A stretch of DNA of 64,000 bases, from contig NZ_SRSO01000015.1 of the NCBI RefSeq assembly GCF_004791695.1, positions 49,615 through 113,614 of the forward strand, given 5' to 3'. Every line of letters starts with the position of its first letter. The stretch's first letter is position 1. The stretch comes from Flavivirga rizhaonensis (GTDB lineage: Bacteria > Bacteroidota > Bacteroidia > Flavobacteriales > Flavobacteriaceae). This document shows positions 17,045 through 26,493 of this stretch, piece by piece. The notes below the pieces were generated by a model. That model made no database searches, was not told the DNA's origin, and saw nothing but the letters and a program-made list of their open reading frames with translations. The translations under genes and the position numbers were made by a program.

Positions 17045-18700
17045 TTAAAAAATAAAATAAGTACTTAAAACAAGTATCGTAATTATTATTCCTATCACCT
17101 TAGCATATTTCCATGGTTCAATATCTATTTGTTCCGTAATTGTAGGTGTGTAGATGTTTTTATTAGGGTATAATTTACCCATTAATAACATGAAAGCGAC
17201 ATTAATAACAAACAGGATTCCCATAATATGTAAAAAATGAGGATATGCCTTCGCTTTTATAATATTCAATTCTTTTGCATTTGTAATACCATTAGCTGCT
17301 GCTTCTGCAAGTGCCGTTTCAACAAAATAAGGGCTTAATACAAACTGGCTCACTAAATACATTAACACGCCAACTGTTAAAACAATTTTAGCTCCCAAAG
17401 CAGGCACATTTTTGGTGATTATTCCAACGGTTACAACGGCTAGTATCGGAACACTTAAACTTCCTAAAGATTCCTGAATATATGAAAACAAACCATCGGG
17501 TGCATTGGCGATGAATGGAGATATTGTCATGGATATTATAGCTAGAATCATGCCGAATATTTTTCCTGCTTTCACCATTTGTATTTCAGAAGCATTCTTA
17601 TTGAAATATTGACGATAGAGATCAACACCAAACAAAGTAGAACTACTATTTAATAAACTATTAAATGAACTTAAAACAGCTCCAAATAAAACGGCGGCAA
17701 AGAACCCTAAAAATGCTCCAGGCAATACTTTTCGTACTAGTGCCGGATACGCCTGATCTGCATTTTCTAAGCTTCCTTCAAATAGATGCCAGGCAATGAT
17801 ACCTGGTAATACAACAATAATTGGAATTAAGAACTTTACAAACCCAGCAAGTATCATCCCTTTTTGGCCTTCTTTTAAACTTTTAGCTCCGAATACACGT
17901 TGTAAAATAGATTGATTCGTTCCCCAGTAGTACATCTGGGCAATCATCATTCCCGTAAAAATAGTACTGAATGGAATAAACGAATCTATGTCTCCTTTGG
18001 CGTTAAACTTATCTGGGTTAGCCTCCCATAATGTGCTTATTCCGTTTGACACACTACCATCTCCTATAAGCATTAAACCAAAAACAGGAATTAAAAGCCC
18101 TCCGATTAATAAGCCTATAGCGTTAACTAAATCGGAAACAGCTACTGCTTTTAGCCCTCCAAAAATGGCATATATAGAGCCAATAATTCCTATGGACCAA
18201 ACACATAGCCAAATGACAGCGGATTGAGATATTCCTAAAGTCTTTGGTAAATCAAACATGGTACTGAATGCCAAGGAGCCTGAGTATAATATAGTTGGCA
18301 ATAATACAATGCCAAAAGCTACCAAAAAGAGTATGGATAATATTGATTTGGTTTGCGCATCAAATCGTTCCTGAATAAATTGTGGAATCGTAGTAATGCC
18401 AGATCGCATATATTTTGGTAAGAGATAAATAGCTGTTACAATCATAGAAATTGCAGCTAATGTTTCCCAAGCCATCACTAGCACACCTTGAGCAAAAGAT
18501 TGTCCATTTAGTCCAACAATTTGTTCTGCTGAAAGATTTGTTAGTAATAAAGAACCTGCAATGGTAATAGCTCCTAAACTTCTTCCTCCAAGATAATAAC
18601 CGTCTGCAGACCTCTCGTCTGTTTTGCGTGTTGCATACCACGCAATAAAGGCTACCAATAATGTAAAACCAATAAATGAAATAATTGATAGCGTTCCCAT
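17045..18700 (-). CDS. Sodium/solute symporter (SSS, SLC5-type sugar transporter)
   Basis: A 551-residue inner-membrane protein of the sodium:solute symporter family with 13-14 hydrophobic helices. It carries typical SGLT-like blocks: GYYLGGRSLGAITIAGSLLLTNLSAEQIVGLNG, IYAIFGGLKAVAVSDLVN and FGAVLSSFNSLLNSSSTLFGVDLYRQ. It should import a sugar or sugar alcohol with Na+. It lies 7 bp after the alpha-galactosidase gene and before glpK. Because the alpha-galactosidase has no signal peptide, the likely cargo is the intact galactoside (for example a galactosyl-glycerol), although galactose or glycerol cannot be excluded. Confidence 0.88.
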   Translation of the reverse strand: MGTLSIISFIGFTLLVAFIAWYATRKTDERSADGYYLGGRSLGAITIAGSLLLTNLSAEQIVGLNGQSFAQGVLVMAWETLAAISMIVTAIYLLPKYMRSGITTIPQFIQERFDAQTKSILSILFLVAFGIVLLPTILYSGSLAFSTMFDLPKTLGISQSAVIWLCVWSIGIIGSIYAIFGGLKAVAVSDLVNAIGLLIGGLLIPVFGLMLIGDGSVSNGISTLWEANPDKFNAKGDIDSFIPFSTIFTGMMIAQMYYWGTNQSILQRVFGAKSLKEGQKGMILAGFVKFLIPIIVVLPGIIAWHLFEGSLENADQAYPALVRKVLPGAFLGFFAAVLFGAVLSSFNSLLNSSSTLFGVDLYRQYFNKNASEIQMVKAGKIFGMILAIISMTISPFIANAPDGLFSYIQESLGSLSVPILAVVTVGIITKNVPALGAKIVLTVGVLMYLVSQFVLSPYFVETALAEAAANGITNAKELNIIKAKAYPHFLHIMGILFVINVAFMLLMGKLYPNKNIYTPTITEQIDIEPWKYAKVIGIIITILVLSTYFIF

Positions 18701-18707
18701 AGTTTAA

Positions 18708-20483
18708 TTATTTTTTTAAAGTTAGTTTAATCATACCACATGCAGGTGCCTTAATTTCAGTCACTCCTTGTTTTAGTACTATTGAATTCTGATTTACTAT
18801 ATCTCCTTTGCAATTAATGGTCTCACAGTTATAGTTTTTTGTTGAAGAAGCCATTTTAATAACTATGCTTTCTGATAATTTACCATTTATAATATGAATA
18901 TTATTAAAGCATTCTTTCAATTTAAGAAGATAATCATCGTATACTCCAAAAATGGCTGTTCCGTTTTTTGAAACTTGTTTTAATGGATAATTTGCTAGCG
19001 GATTATAAGGTATAAAATGACCTGTTGTAATGGTGTCCTTATTTTCATTCCAATAATTCGTGTAGAATTTAACCATTTTTAAATGATCTTCTGGGATATC
19101 TTTTAGTTTTACTGATATTTGAGGGACTCCAAATAAGGTATTCACCATTTGTAGTGCAGCAACTTCTAATGATTCTTCATTGTGCCAGGTAATCATATCT
19201 GAATGTACAGCGGTGTTGCCTGCTAACATTCTTATATCAGCAATTCTTACTCTGTTCATTGTGGCGTCTCCTGGACAATCGAAAGCGCGGAACATATTTC
19301 CGTATTTTCTCATGGCTGGACCTGTATATTTTTGTCTAAACTCTATAAAAATATTTGGGTTTATATTTCTAAGTGTGAGCATCACATCGGTTAATAACCT
19401 ATCAACCGCTTCGTTAATAGAGCCATAGTCCATATTGAAACTTTTCTCTTTAATTGTATCTGGATATAGTCTAAAATCATCAATAAAATCTAGTTTGAAT
19501 CCATCAAGGTTCCAGCTGATTAAGGCAGATTTATAGATGTTTATTAAATAATCCCTCACTTCTGGATAACGTGGATCGAATACAGGAGCCCAACGATGAT
19601 TTTCCGTTAAAAACTTTCCTTTAAATTGTTTGTAGGCTTTTGATTTTTTTCCGCAAAAAGGAACGGAATACCAAAAACCAACTTTCATACCTATGGCATG
19701 AATACTATCAATAAATTCTTTTGTTTTTGATAAACGATCTGGATTCCAATCCCCAGTATAATCATAACCTCTGTTACTATCATTTGTCTGCCAACCATCA
19801 TCAATTATTATGGATTTGTAACCTAAATTATAGGCCATTTTAAACTCTTCTAATAATACATCTTCTTCTAGGTTTTGGTGGAATTGATACCATGTAGAGT
19901 ATAATGGTGCTAAAGCAATATCTGGTACCAGGACAGGTTTCAGGTTTTCGAACGTTTCCCACCATTTTGAAACGTCTTTTAAAGCATCAGAAAAATGCTT
20001 TTCACCAAAGTCTAATCTAATCTGAGAATTGAAATGATCTATTTTAGATTGTTGTTCAGAAAAGAATGTGATATAACAATAAAAACAATCGTCTTCTTCT
20101 CTTATTTCTGTGTTAAGTTCTAATTTATTAATAGCGTTAGAACATGCAAAGGTTAACCTATTACTATCATCATGACCGAATAAACCAATAACAGGTGCAT
20201 CTATAGATATTCTTGATTCCATAGGTTGCATTTCCCAATCGGCATGTATGCGCTTTGCAAAATCTGTTGTAGGTTTCCAGACGCCTTTCACATTATGTGC
20301 TGGGGTTTTCCATTTTAATGTTATAGGTTTTGGAGTTTGTGACGTTGCAGCAGTAACATTAAAATTAAATATAGAAAGATTGTTATCGTTAGAAATAACA
20401 GTTAATTCTGTTTTAAAGTTATTTGAAGCTCCAATAATTTGGATGTCTTTTACAGAAGGTATATAATTTTCTTTTTTTGCCAT
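18708..20483 (-). CDS. GH36-type alpha-galactosidase, cytoplasmic
   Basis: 591 residues. An N-terminal beta-sandwich (about 1-180) is followed by a TIM barrel with IIIDDGWQT (226-233), WNPDRLSKTKEFIDSIHAIGMKVGFWYS and the nucleophile Asp332 in DGFKLDFIDDF. The acid/base is probably Asp402 in FRAFDCPGD. These are clan GH-D/GH36 features of retaining alpha-galactosidases. No signal peptide is present (MAKKENYIPS start), so it acts after uptake. A hairpin separates it from susD, so it may be expressed less than the susCD pair. Context (GlpK, GlpD) suggests an alpha-galactosyl-glycerol substrate; raffinose-type sugars are the alternative. Confidence 0.82.
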   Translation of the reverse strand: MAKKENYIPSVKDIQIIGASNNFKTELTVISNDNNLSIFNFNVTAATSQTPKPITLKWKTPAHNVKGVWKPTTDFAKRIHADWEMQPMESRISIDAPVIGLFGHDDSNRLTFACSNAINKLELNTEIREEDDCFYCYITFFSEQQSKIDHFNSQIRLDFGEKHFSDALKDVSKWWETFENLKPVLVPDIALAPLYSTWYQFHQNLEEDVLLEEFKMAYNLGYKSIIIDDGWQTNDSNRGYDYTGDWNPDRLSKTKEFIDSIHAIGMKVGFWYSVPFCGKKSKAYKQFKGKFLTENHRWAPVFDPRYPEVRDYLINIYKSALISWNLDGFKLDFIDDFRLYPDTIKEKSFNMDYGSINEAVDRLLTDVMLTLRNINPNIFIEFRQKYTGPAMRKYGNMFRAFDCPGDATMNRVRIADIRMLAGNTAVHSDMITWHNEESLEVAALQMVNTLFGVPQISVKLKDIPEDHLKMVKFYTNYWNENKDTITTGHFIPYNPLANYPLKQVSKNGTAIFGVYDDYLLKLKECFNNIHIINGKLSESIVIKMASSTKNYNCETINCKGDIVNQNSIVLKQGVTEIKAPACGMIKLTLKK

Positions 20484-20554
20484 TCTAATGTTGTATTAAT
20501 TGTGAGAAGCAATTAATTAAAGTGCTGTTTTAACTTTTAAGATAGAGGATGGGA

Positions 20555-20602
20555 GATTGAGAAAAGCCGAGTTAATTAAGGGAACTCGACTTTTGTTCAA
20601 TC
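20555..20602 (-). terminator. Terminator or attenuator between susD and the alpha-galactosidase gene
   Basis: A long hairpin (core arms 20562-20573 and 20583-20594, extending outward through GATTGA/TCAATC). The single non-Watson-Crick position in the core is a G-U wobble only when read on the minus strand, which supports minus-strand function. T-run strength is moderate, so partial read-through into the downstream enzyme genes is likely. Confidence 0.65.
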
Positions 20603-20636
20603 TACAAACTAAACTAAAAATCAATTTTTTCAATGA

Positions 20637-22241
20637 TTAATTATAACCTGGATTTTGATCGAGATTCGGGTTTGAATCTCTTTCAGAATTTGGTATCCAG
20701 ATCAACTCATGTTTGTTGCTTTGAAAAATACCGCCACTTAATGATTTTGGGTGTGTGCCATGTAAAGATGTTGCTCCCATATAATCATCGGCTAAATCCC
20801 AACGAACTAAGTCAAAGAAACGGTGGCCTTCGCCAGCAAGTTCCATAGCGCGTTCTTCAATAATAGCCTGACGCATATCGACTTGGTTAATACCTGGATT
20901 TGTATCTGCTATTAATGTTAAATTTGCCCTATCTCTAACCATATCTATATATTGAATAGCTTGAGATGTCATATTGTCTTCGTTTAATGCTTCAGCTAAC
21001 ATTAATAAAACATCAGCATAGCGAATAATTCTCCAGTTGTTTCCAACATTGGTGCCTAAGAAATCCACATCCCCTCTGGCTCCTAAGTCCATTCCAGAAT
21101 ATTTTTTTCCGTATATAGCTTCTAACCCTGCATCTGCTGCTACAGTAAGGTCGCCAGCAACAACATTACCGTCTTCATCTAAAGTATCTGCTAAATCGAT
21201 ATTGAAACTTGCGCCTCCATATCCTGTAGCTCCCGGATAATCATAAAGTAACGTTTCGTTTCTACGTACAGTATCTCCATTAGCTTCAAATAAATCTTTT
21301 AACCAAGGATTAATAAGATGTCCTTTATCTGGAGACTTTGTTGGTGTTGCATAATCTATATGGTAATTCCCCATGCTTCCTGTTCCAGGAATATCAGACC
21401 CCCATACAAAGGTCTGTTGACCTAAAAATTGTAATTCAAATACAGATTCGCTATTATTTTCATTGGTTGTAGAAAAGTTTTCTCCAAAATTGGCAGCTGG
21501 TAATAAGCTGTATTTTCCAACTAAACTTCCCAATGCTGTTGCAGCTGGACCAAATTGTTTCATGTATAAATAGCTTTTTCCTTTTAAAGCTGTGGCAGCT
21601 CCACTTGTAGGTCTTCCTAAATCTTCACCGGTCCAGCTATCTGGAAGCATTGTTTCGGCCATTTCTAAATCTGAAATTATTTGAGCCCATACACTTTCTG
21701 GAGTAGCTTGTTTTACCAGTAAATTATCTAAATCTGGTAATTCTGTAATTAATGGCACGTTACCATAAAGGTTTACTAAATACCAATAATCAAAAGCACG
21801 AAGGAAATAAGCTTGTCCAACTAAATTTTCTCTAGTGGTTTGGTCTGGAATACCTTCTTCAGTGACACTAATAATAACATTATTGCAACGTGCAATAGAC
21901 TTATAAAGTTCTTGCCATGGTTCAGTAGCCCAACGGTCTCCAGGGTTTCCTAAAAAAGTTGACATGGCTGTATTAGAACCAAAAGGAAATACGTTAAATT
22001 CATCTGATCGTAACATAGCTCCTGTGTGTACAATTCTTCCCCAGAAAAAGGTTCCCGTAATGGGGTGAAAAGCTCCATTTATAGCAGACTTCACTTGTTC
22101 TACAGAAGTACCAAAGTTTGCTGTAGATGTTGCATTGTTATTTTGTTGATCTAATATATTATCAGAACAAGCAAACAATACGAGTAATAACGAACATGTT
22201 ATTATGCCTAATAAGGACTTTATATTTATTATTTTTTTCAT
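20637..22241 (-). CDS. susD: SusD/RagB-type outer-membrane nutrient-binding lipoprotein
   Basis: 534 residues with a lipoprotein signal (TCSLLLVLFAC, lipidated Cys25). The SusD family features are helical TPR-like segments (for example NLVGQAYFLRAFDYWYLVNLYGNVPLI, about 130-160) and the C-terminal RagB/SusD region ending EERAMELAGEGHRFFDLVRWDLAD...LIWIPNSERDSNPNLDQNPGYN. It caps the SusC porin from outside and captures the carbohydrate. It lies 17 bp after susC. Confidence 0.93.
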   Translation of the reverse strand: MKKIINIKSLLGIITCSLLLVLFACSDNILDQQNNNATSTANFGTSVEQVKSAINGAFHPITGTFFWGRIVHTGAMLRSDEFNVFPFGSNTAMSTFLGNPGDRWATEPWQELYKSIARCNNVIISVTEEGIPDQTTRENLVGQAYFLRAFDYWYLVNLYGNVPLITELPDLDNLLVKQATPESVWAQIISDLEMAETMLPDSWTGEDLGRPTSGAATALKGKSYLYMKQFGPAATALGSLVGKYSLLPAANFGENFSTTNENNSESVFELQFLGQQTFVWGSDIPGTGSMGNYHIDYATPTKSPDKGHLINPWLKDLFEANGDTVRRNETLLYDYPGATGYGGASFNIDLADTLDEDGNVVAGDLTVAADAGLEAIYGKKYSGMDLGARGDVDFLGTNVGNNWRIIRYADVLLMLAEALNEDNMTSQAIQYIDMVRDRANLTLIADTNPGINQVDMRQAIIEERAMELAGEGHRFFDLVRWDLADDYMGATSLHGTHPKSLSGGIFQSNKHELIWIPNSERDSNPNLDQNPGYN

Positions 22242-22258
22242 AATATATTTTTTATTGA

Positions 22259-25200
22259 TTAAAACTTAGCCTGTAAGCCTAACATAAATGTTCTGGCATT
22301 AGGATACGCTCTTTGGTCTAGACCTCTACCTAGTAAAGGGTTTACTCCAGATCTAACTCCAGGAACACCTGAATTTAAATTGGCTCTACCGCCATTTGTT
22401 GACGCTATATCTGGGTCGTAACCAGTATAATCTGTTATTACAAAAACATTTTGAATGTTTAATGATAGCCTGACACTTTTTATCCAATCGACACCAAGTG
22501 CTTTTTCTCCGAAATTATACCCAACTTCTAAATTCTTTAATCTAAAATAAGATCCGTTTTCTACAAAGAAGGAAGAAGGTTCTTTGTTTCCTGCTTCATC
22601 ATCTACTGTTGCTCTCGGAATATTAGTATCAGTATTTAAAGGCGTCCACGAATTAAGGACATCTGTGAATTTACCACCATCTTGCCATAAGATATTGTAA
22701 TATCTACTTAGGTTATATATTTCGTTTCCAGAGACCCCGTTAAAGTTTAATGAAAAGTCAAACTTTTTGTATTCCCCAGAAAAATTTAAACCGTAAGTAA
22801 AATCAGGTGTTGGATTTCCAATAATTGTTTGGTCGTCTGAAGTAATTCCAGCAACGCCATCGGTATCAACTCTAATAAAATCACCAGTAGCAGGGTCTAC
22901 TTTATCTTCAACAACCCAGCCATAAAACGCACCTACAGGACCATTAGCCTCAGTTCTATTTACAATACGTAAATCTTCATCTATTCCAGGGCCTAAAATA
23001 GTTGCTGGAATATCTTTTGCTTCATTTTTAAGATTGAAAGAAAAATTAGTGCCTACGCTATAAGTAAAATCACCTTCGGATTTTTTGTAAGTAACATCAA
23101 ACTCAAAACCATTATTAACAAGTGCTCCAGCGTTCCTGGTAACAGGTAAGCTAACACCAGCTGTGGATGGGATGCTGATGGGTACTAAAGCATCTTCAAC
23201 ATCTTTTGAATAATAGTCTGCCGAAAAAGTAATGGCACTATTCAATAAGGACATATCGACACCAATATCAAAAGTTTTTGTGGTTTCCCATACTAGATTT
23301 TCATCTGCAAGTGTTGTTTGTGCTAAACCGTTTGCTGTACTACCCCCAAAACTTGTGTTTGATTGGTTGGCAAGAAATACGGCTTGTGTAGGGTAAAATA
23401 CATCTGGGTATGACCCTAACTCTCCGTAAGATACTCTTAACTTGAAAAAGTTAATGGTTTCAGATTTCCAGAAATCTTCATTACTAATATTCCATGCAGC
23501 AGAAACAGAAGGAAAATACCCTTCTTGATTATCTTTTGCAAATCTAGACGAAGCATCTCTTCTTAAAGTTCCTGAGAAAATATATCTGTCATTGTAGTTA
23601 TAATTTAAACGACCAAAATAAGATATTAAACCAGCTTTATTATCTTGTCCTAAAAGTATATTTTGATCGCTTGAAGGTAATGCCCCAACAACTTGAATAC
23701 TATTGGCAGGGGTACCTTGTCCATATATCCCACTGCTTTTTTGTGTTTCAATAAATCGGGTATAACCTATAACGGCAGATACTTTATGCACATCATTAAA
23801 TGTTTTGTTATATGATAAAGTAGGTTCGAATAACAAGTTAATATCTTCTTGTTTAAACTCTGTTAAATCATTTAAATCATTCACATTTCTTACAGGATCT
23901 ACTAAGCTCATGAAATAGGTTGGTGTAAACTGAAAACGTTTTTGAGAGGTATAATCAACACCTAAATTAACAGAGGCCGTTAAAGCTTCATTTATTTCGT
24001 AGTCTAGTTTTAAACTAGAGAATAATGTTCTAGTCGTTTCTAAATTATTTTCCAAAGTAGCTAAAGCAAATTGGTTAACGCCACCTGGACCCTGAACATC
24101 TGTAGAAGGTGCTTCAAAACCACCCTCATTACTAGCATTTCTTAGAGCTACAGTAGGAGCAGTAGTACCATCAAAACCATACCAGTTGTTTTCTTGTAAT
24201 TTTGCTTCGGTAATACCTAATGATTGAGATAATTTAAACTTACCAAATTCATGATTACTATTAAATCTGGCATTTAATCTTTTAAATCCAGATCCTATCA
24301 AAATACCATCTTGATTATAATAGTTTACAGATGAAAAGTAAGATGATTTCTCGCCACCACCAGAAAGTGATAATCCATAATCCTCGATAATTCCACTTTG
24401 AAGGTTTTCATCTTGCCAATCTGTATCTACACCGTTAAATGCAACAGTTGTTGAACTACCATCATTAGCAAATCGCTGATTTAAATAATCGGTATATTGC
24501 TGACCGTTAATAAAATCTAATTTTTTACTGGGCGTATCAAAACCAATTCTAGTATTAAAGGTAACTTCTAAACCTTTATTTTTTCTACCATGATTTGTTT
24601 TAATTAAAACAACACCATTGGCTGCTCTAGAACCATATATTGCAGCAGCGGCGGCATCTTTTAATACAGAGATATTATCAATATCTATAGGGTTTATATA
24701 GTTCATGTTATCTACAAATAATCCATCCACTATATAAAGCGGTGATGCATTACTTAAAGAATTGATACCTCTAATAAATACGTTGCCTGTCCCACCTGGT
24801 TGACCTCCAGGGTTTTCAACTTGTATTCCAGTAAGCCTTCCTTGTAGTGCTGCGGTTGGATTACCGGCTACTGTATTTACTAAATCCCCTCCTTTAACGG
24901 ATCCTACTGAACCAGTTAATTCGCGTTTGTTTGTTGTTCCATAACCTACAATAACTACCTCTTCTAATGCAGCAGCATCTTCGATTAAAGCTACATTAAT
25001 TGTAGTTTCGTTTCCAATAGTAACTTCTTGATTTTTATAGCCGACATAGCTAAAAACAAGAATGTCTCCTGAGCTAACATTACTAATGGTAAAGTTTCCA
25101 TCAAAATCTGTTGAAGTACCATTTGCTGTGTTTTTCACAATAATGTTAACTCCAGGAAGCGGAATTTTTCCGTCTGTAACTGTTCCTGAAACAGTTGATG

Positions 25201-25273
25201 TTTGAGCATTAGCAACCATTCCCGAGAGGGAAAAGACTAAGGCAAATAATAGTCTTAGTACATTTTTTTTCAT
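22259..25273 (-). CDS. susC: SusC/RagA-type TonB-dependent transporter
   Basis: 1004 residues. There is a signal peptide (ending VANAQ), then a carboxypeptidase-regulatory-like domain (about 26-105, VSGTVTDGKIPLPGVNIIVKNT). The TonB-type segment EEVVIVGYGTTNKRELTGSV leads into the plug domain (about 120-225, with GNVFIRGINSLSNASPLYIVDG). A 22-stranded beta-barrel runs to the terminal strand RTFMLGLQAKF. It moves the substrate across the outer membrane with TonB energy. It is the first gene of the structural operon, directly after the TATGCTAC-box promoter region. Confidence 0.94.
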   Translation of the reverse strand: MKKNVLRLLFALVFSLSGMVANAQTSTVSGTVTDGKIPLPGVNIIVKNTANGTSTDFDGNFTISNVSSGDILVFSYVGYKNQEVTIGNETTINVALIEDAAALEEVVIVGYGTTNKRELTGSVGSVKGGDLVNTVAGNPTAALQGRLTGIQVENPGGQPGGTGNVFIRGINSLSNASPLYIVDGLFVDNMNYINPIDIDNISVLKDAAAAAIYGSRAANGVVLIKTNHGRKNKGLEVTFNTRIGFDTPSKKLDFINGQQYTDYLNQRFANDGSSTTVAFNGVDTDWQDENLQSGIIEDYGLSLSGGGEKSSYFSSVNYYNQDGILIGSGFKRLNARFNSNHEFGKFKLSQSLGITEAKLQENNWYGFDGTTAPTVALRNASNEGGFEAPSTDVQGPGGVNQFALATLENNLETTRTLFSSLKLDYEINEALTASVNLGVDYTSQKRFQFTPTYFMSLVDPVRNVNDLNDLTEFKQEDINLLFEPTLSYNKTFNDVHKVSAVIGYTRFIETQKSSGIYGQGTPANSIQVVGALPSSDQNILLGQDNKAGLISYFGRLNYNYNDRYIFSGTLRRDASSRFAKDNQEGYFPSVSAAWNISNEDFWKSETINFFKLRVSYGELGSYPDVFYPTQAVFLANQSNTSFGGSTANGLAQTTLADENLVWETTKTFDIGVDMSLLNSAITFSADYYSKDVEDALVPISIPSTAGVSLPVTRNAGALVNNGFEFDVTYKKSEGDFTYSVGTNFSFNLKNEAKDIPATILGPGIDEDLRIVNRTEANGPVGAFYGWVVEDKVDPATGDFIRVDTDGVAGITSDDQTIIGNPTPDFTYGLNFSGEYKKFDFSLNFNGVSGNEIYNLSRYYNILWQDGGKFTDVLNSWTPLNTDTNIPRATVDDEAGNKEPSSFFVENGSYFRLKNLEVGYNFGEKALGVDWIKSVRLSLNIQNVFVITDYTGYDPDIASTNGGRANLNSGVPGVRSGVNPLLGRGLDQRAYPNARTFMLGLQAKF

Positions 25274-25308
25274 AAGTCAATATTTAAGTTAGTTTAACTG
25301 TGATAGTG

Positions 25309-25350
25309 TATGCTACTTTTATTATTTAAAAGTATGCTACAGTATGCTAC
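25309..25350 (-). promoter_or_regulatory. Three direct TATGCTAC boxes, probable operator of the GntR-type regulator
   Basis: The octamer TATGCTAC occurs at 25309-25316, 25333-25340 and 25343-25350 (GTAGCATA on the transcribed strand). The last two are spaced 10 bp, one helical turn, and the first lies a further 24 bp away. They sit just downstream of the susC -7 element, over and after the expected transcription start, where a repressor would block transcription. Confidence 0.6.
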
Positions 25351-25353
25351 TTT

Positions 25354-25362
25354 GCAAATATA
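25354..25362 (-). promoter_or_regulatory. susC -7 promoter element
   Basis: TATATTTGC on the minus strand is a perfect Bacteroidota -7 element (TAnnTTTG). A TTTG lies 13 bp upstream, closer than the usual spacing, so the -33 contact may be weak and activation may matter. The expected start of transcription falls inside the adjoining TATGCTAC boxes. Confidence 0.6.
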
Positions 25363-25447
25363 TATAAAAAATTGACAAATTCTAAGAATATATAAAAAAA
25401 TCCATCTAAAAACTGGATATTTAGGAATGAAAACCCTTTAAATATTG

Positions 25448-26464
25448 CTATAATGAATTCCTGTGAATTAGCTCGGAAGGTACTATTTTACGAGTATGTT
25501 CCCTGAATTTCAAATAATTGGCAGCTTCTAAAGCCATTTTTTTAAAGTCTGTAGAAATTGTAGTAATGCCTCCAAAAATAATTTCTTTAATAGCATTATC
25601 ATTATGGGCTAAAACCCCTATATCTTCTCCAATTGTGTAGGATTTTGATTTGCTGTCTCTAAGAATTTCCCATAAATAACCATCGCTAATAAAAAAGTAT
25701 AAGGTGTTTTTAGTAACACTATCTTTTTTATATTCTTTCTCTACTTTGGCGTCAATGTTATTTTCTTCAATAAATTTATTAAAAGCATTTAGGATGCCTA
25801 CTGGGTAATCAGAATTGTCTTTAAAAAATAAGATAAACTTTTTATATTTTTTTATTTCAGGAAGTAGTTTTTTTAATTGATCATAGGTTGAATCTTCAAA
25901 CTCTTGTGTGATATATGAATAATCACTTGGCAAAGGGATATGTCTATCTATAACTAATAACTTTTCACTTGGGATATTTTTTAATAATAGTCCCACTTCT
26001 GGGGTTTGTATAGGAGCGATAACATACATACCATATCTACCCGAGATTCTTGAGAGGATATCTTTAAAAACATCTATATTGTTATGATGAAAAAAAACGT
26101 TTATAATATATTTTTTACCTAATTCTTTTCTAAAGGTGTTATAAAAATCTTCCTGGAAAGAATGAAATGCAAAAAGTACAAGTGCTACCCTTAGCTTTGT
26201 ATTGGTATTTACATCAGCAATATAATAGCCTTTAAAGTTTTTAGATTCTATAATGCCTCTCCCTTTTAAGTCTTCGTAAGCTTTAACAATGGTTTTTCTG
26301 GCAAAACCGACTTCAGCAACCATTTTATTAATTGATGGTAAGCGATCTCCTTTTTTTAGTTCTTTTGATTCAATTTTACTAATTATTGCGTTTACTAGCT
26401 GTTCATGCTTAGTAAGCGGCTTCGTTTTTTTTAAATCATTTATTTTTTCAAAAAGAAATTTCAT
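25448..26464 (-). CDS. GntR-type regulator with periplasmic-binding-like sensor domain
   Basis: 338 residues. The N-terminal winged helix is of GntR type (about 15-85: KHEQLVNAIISKIESKELKKGDRLPSINKMVAEVGFARKTIVKAYEDLKGRGIIES). It is joined to a LacI-like effector domain (about 90-330, with RVALVLFAFHSFQEDFYNTF, APIQTPEVG and IGVLAHNDNAIKEIIFGGITTISTDF). Such hybrids sense a sugar ligand and control the adjacent carbohydrate operon. It is encoded immediately upstream of susC in the same direction, 174 bp away, and probably binds the TATGCTAC boxes there. Repressor versus activator is not decided by sequence. Confidence 0.85.
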   Translation of the reverse strand: MKFLFEKINDLKKTKPLTKHEQLVNAIISKIESKELKKGDRLPSINKMVAEVGFARKTIVKAYEDLKGRGIIESKNFKGYYIADVNTNTKLRVALVLFAFHSFQEDFYNTFRKELGKKYIINVFFHHNNIDVFKDILSRISGRYGMYVIAPIQTPEVGLLLKNIPSEKLLVIDRHIPLPSDYSYITQEFEDSTYDQLKKLLPEIKKYKKFILFFKDNSDYPVGILNAFNKFIEENNIDAKVEKEYKKDSVTKNTLYFFISDGYLWEILRDSKSKSYTIGEDIGVLAHNDNAIKEIIFGGITTISTDFKKMALEAANYLKFREHTRKIVPSELIHRNSL

Positions 26465-26493
26465 AAATCGTTAGTTAGAGTTGAATTATAAAA

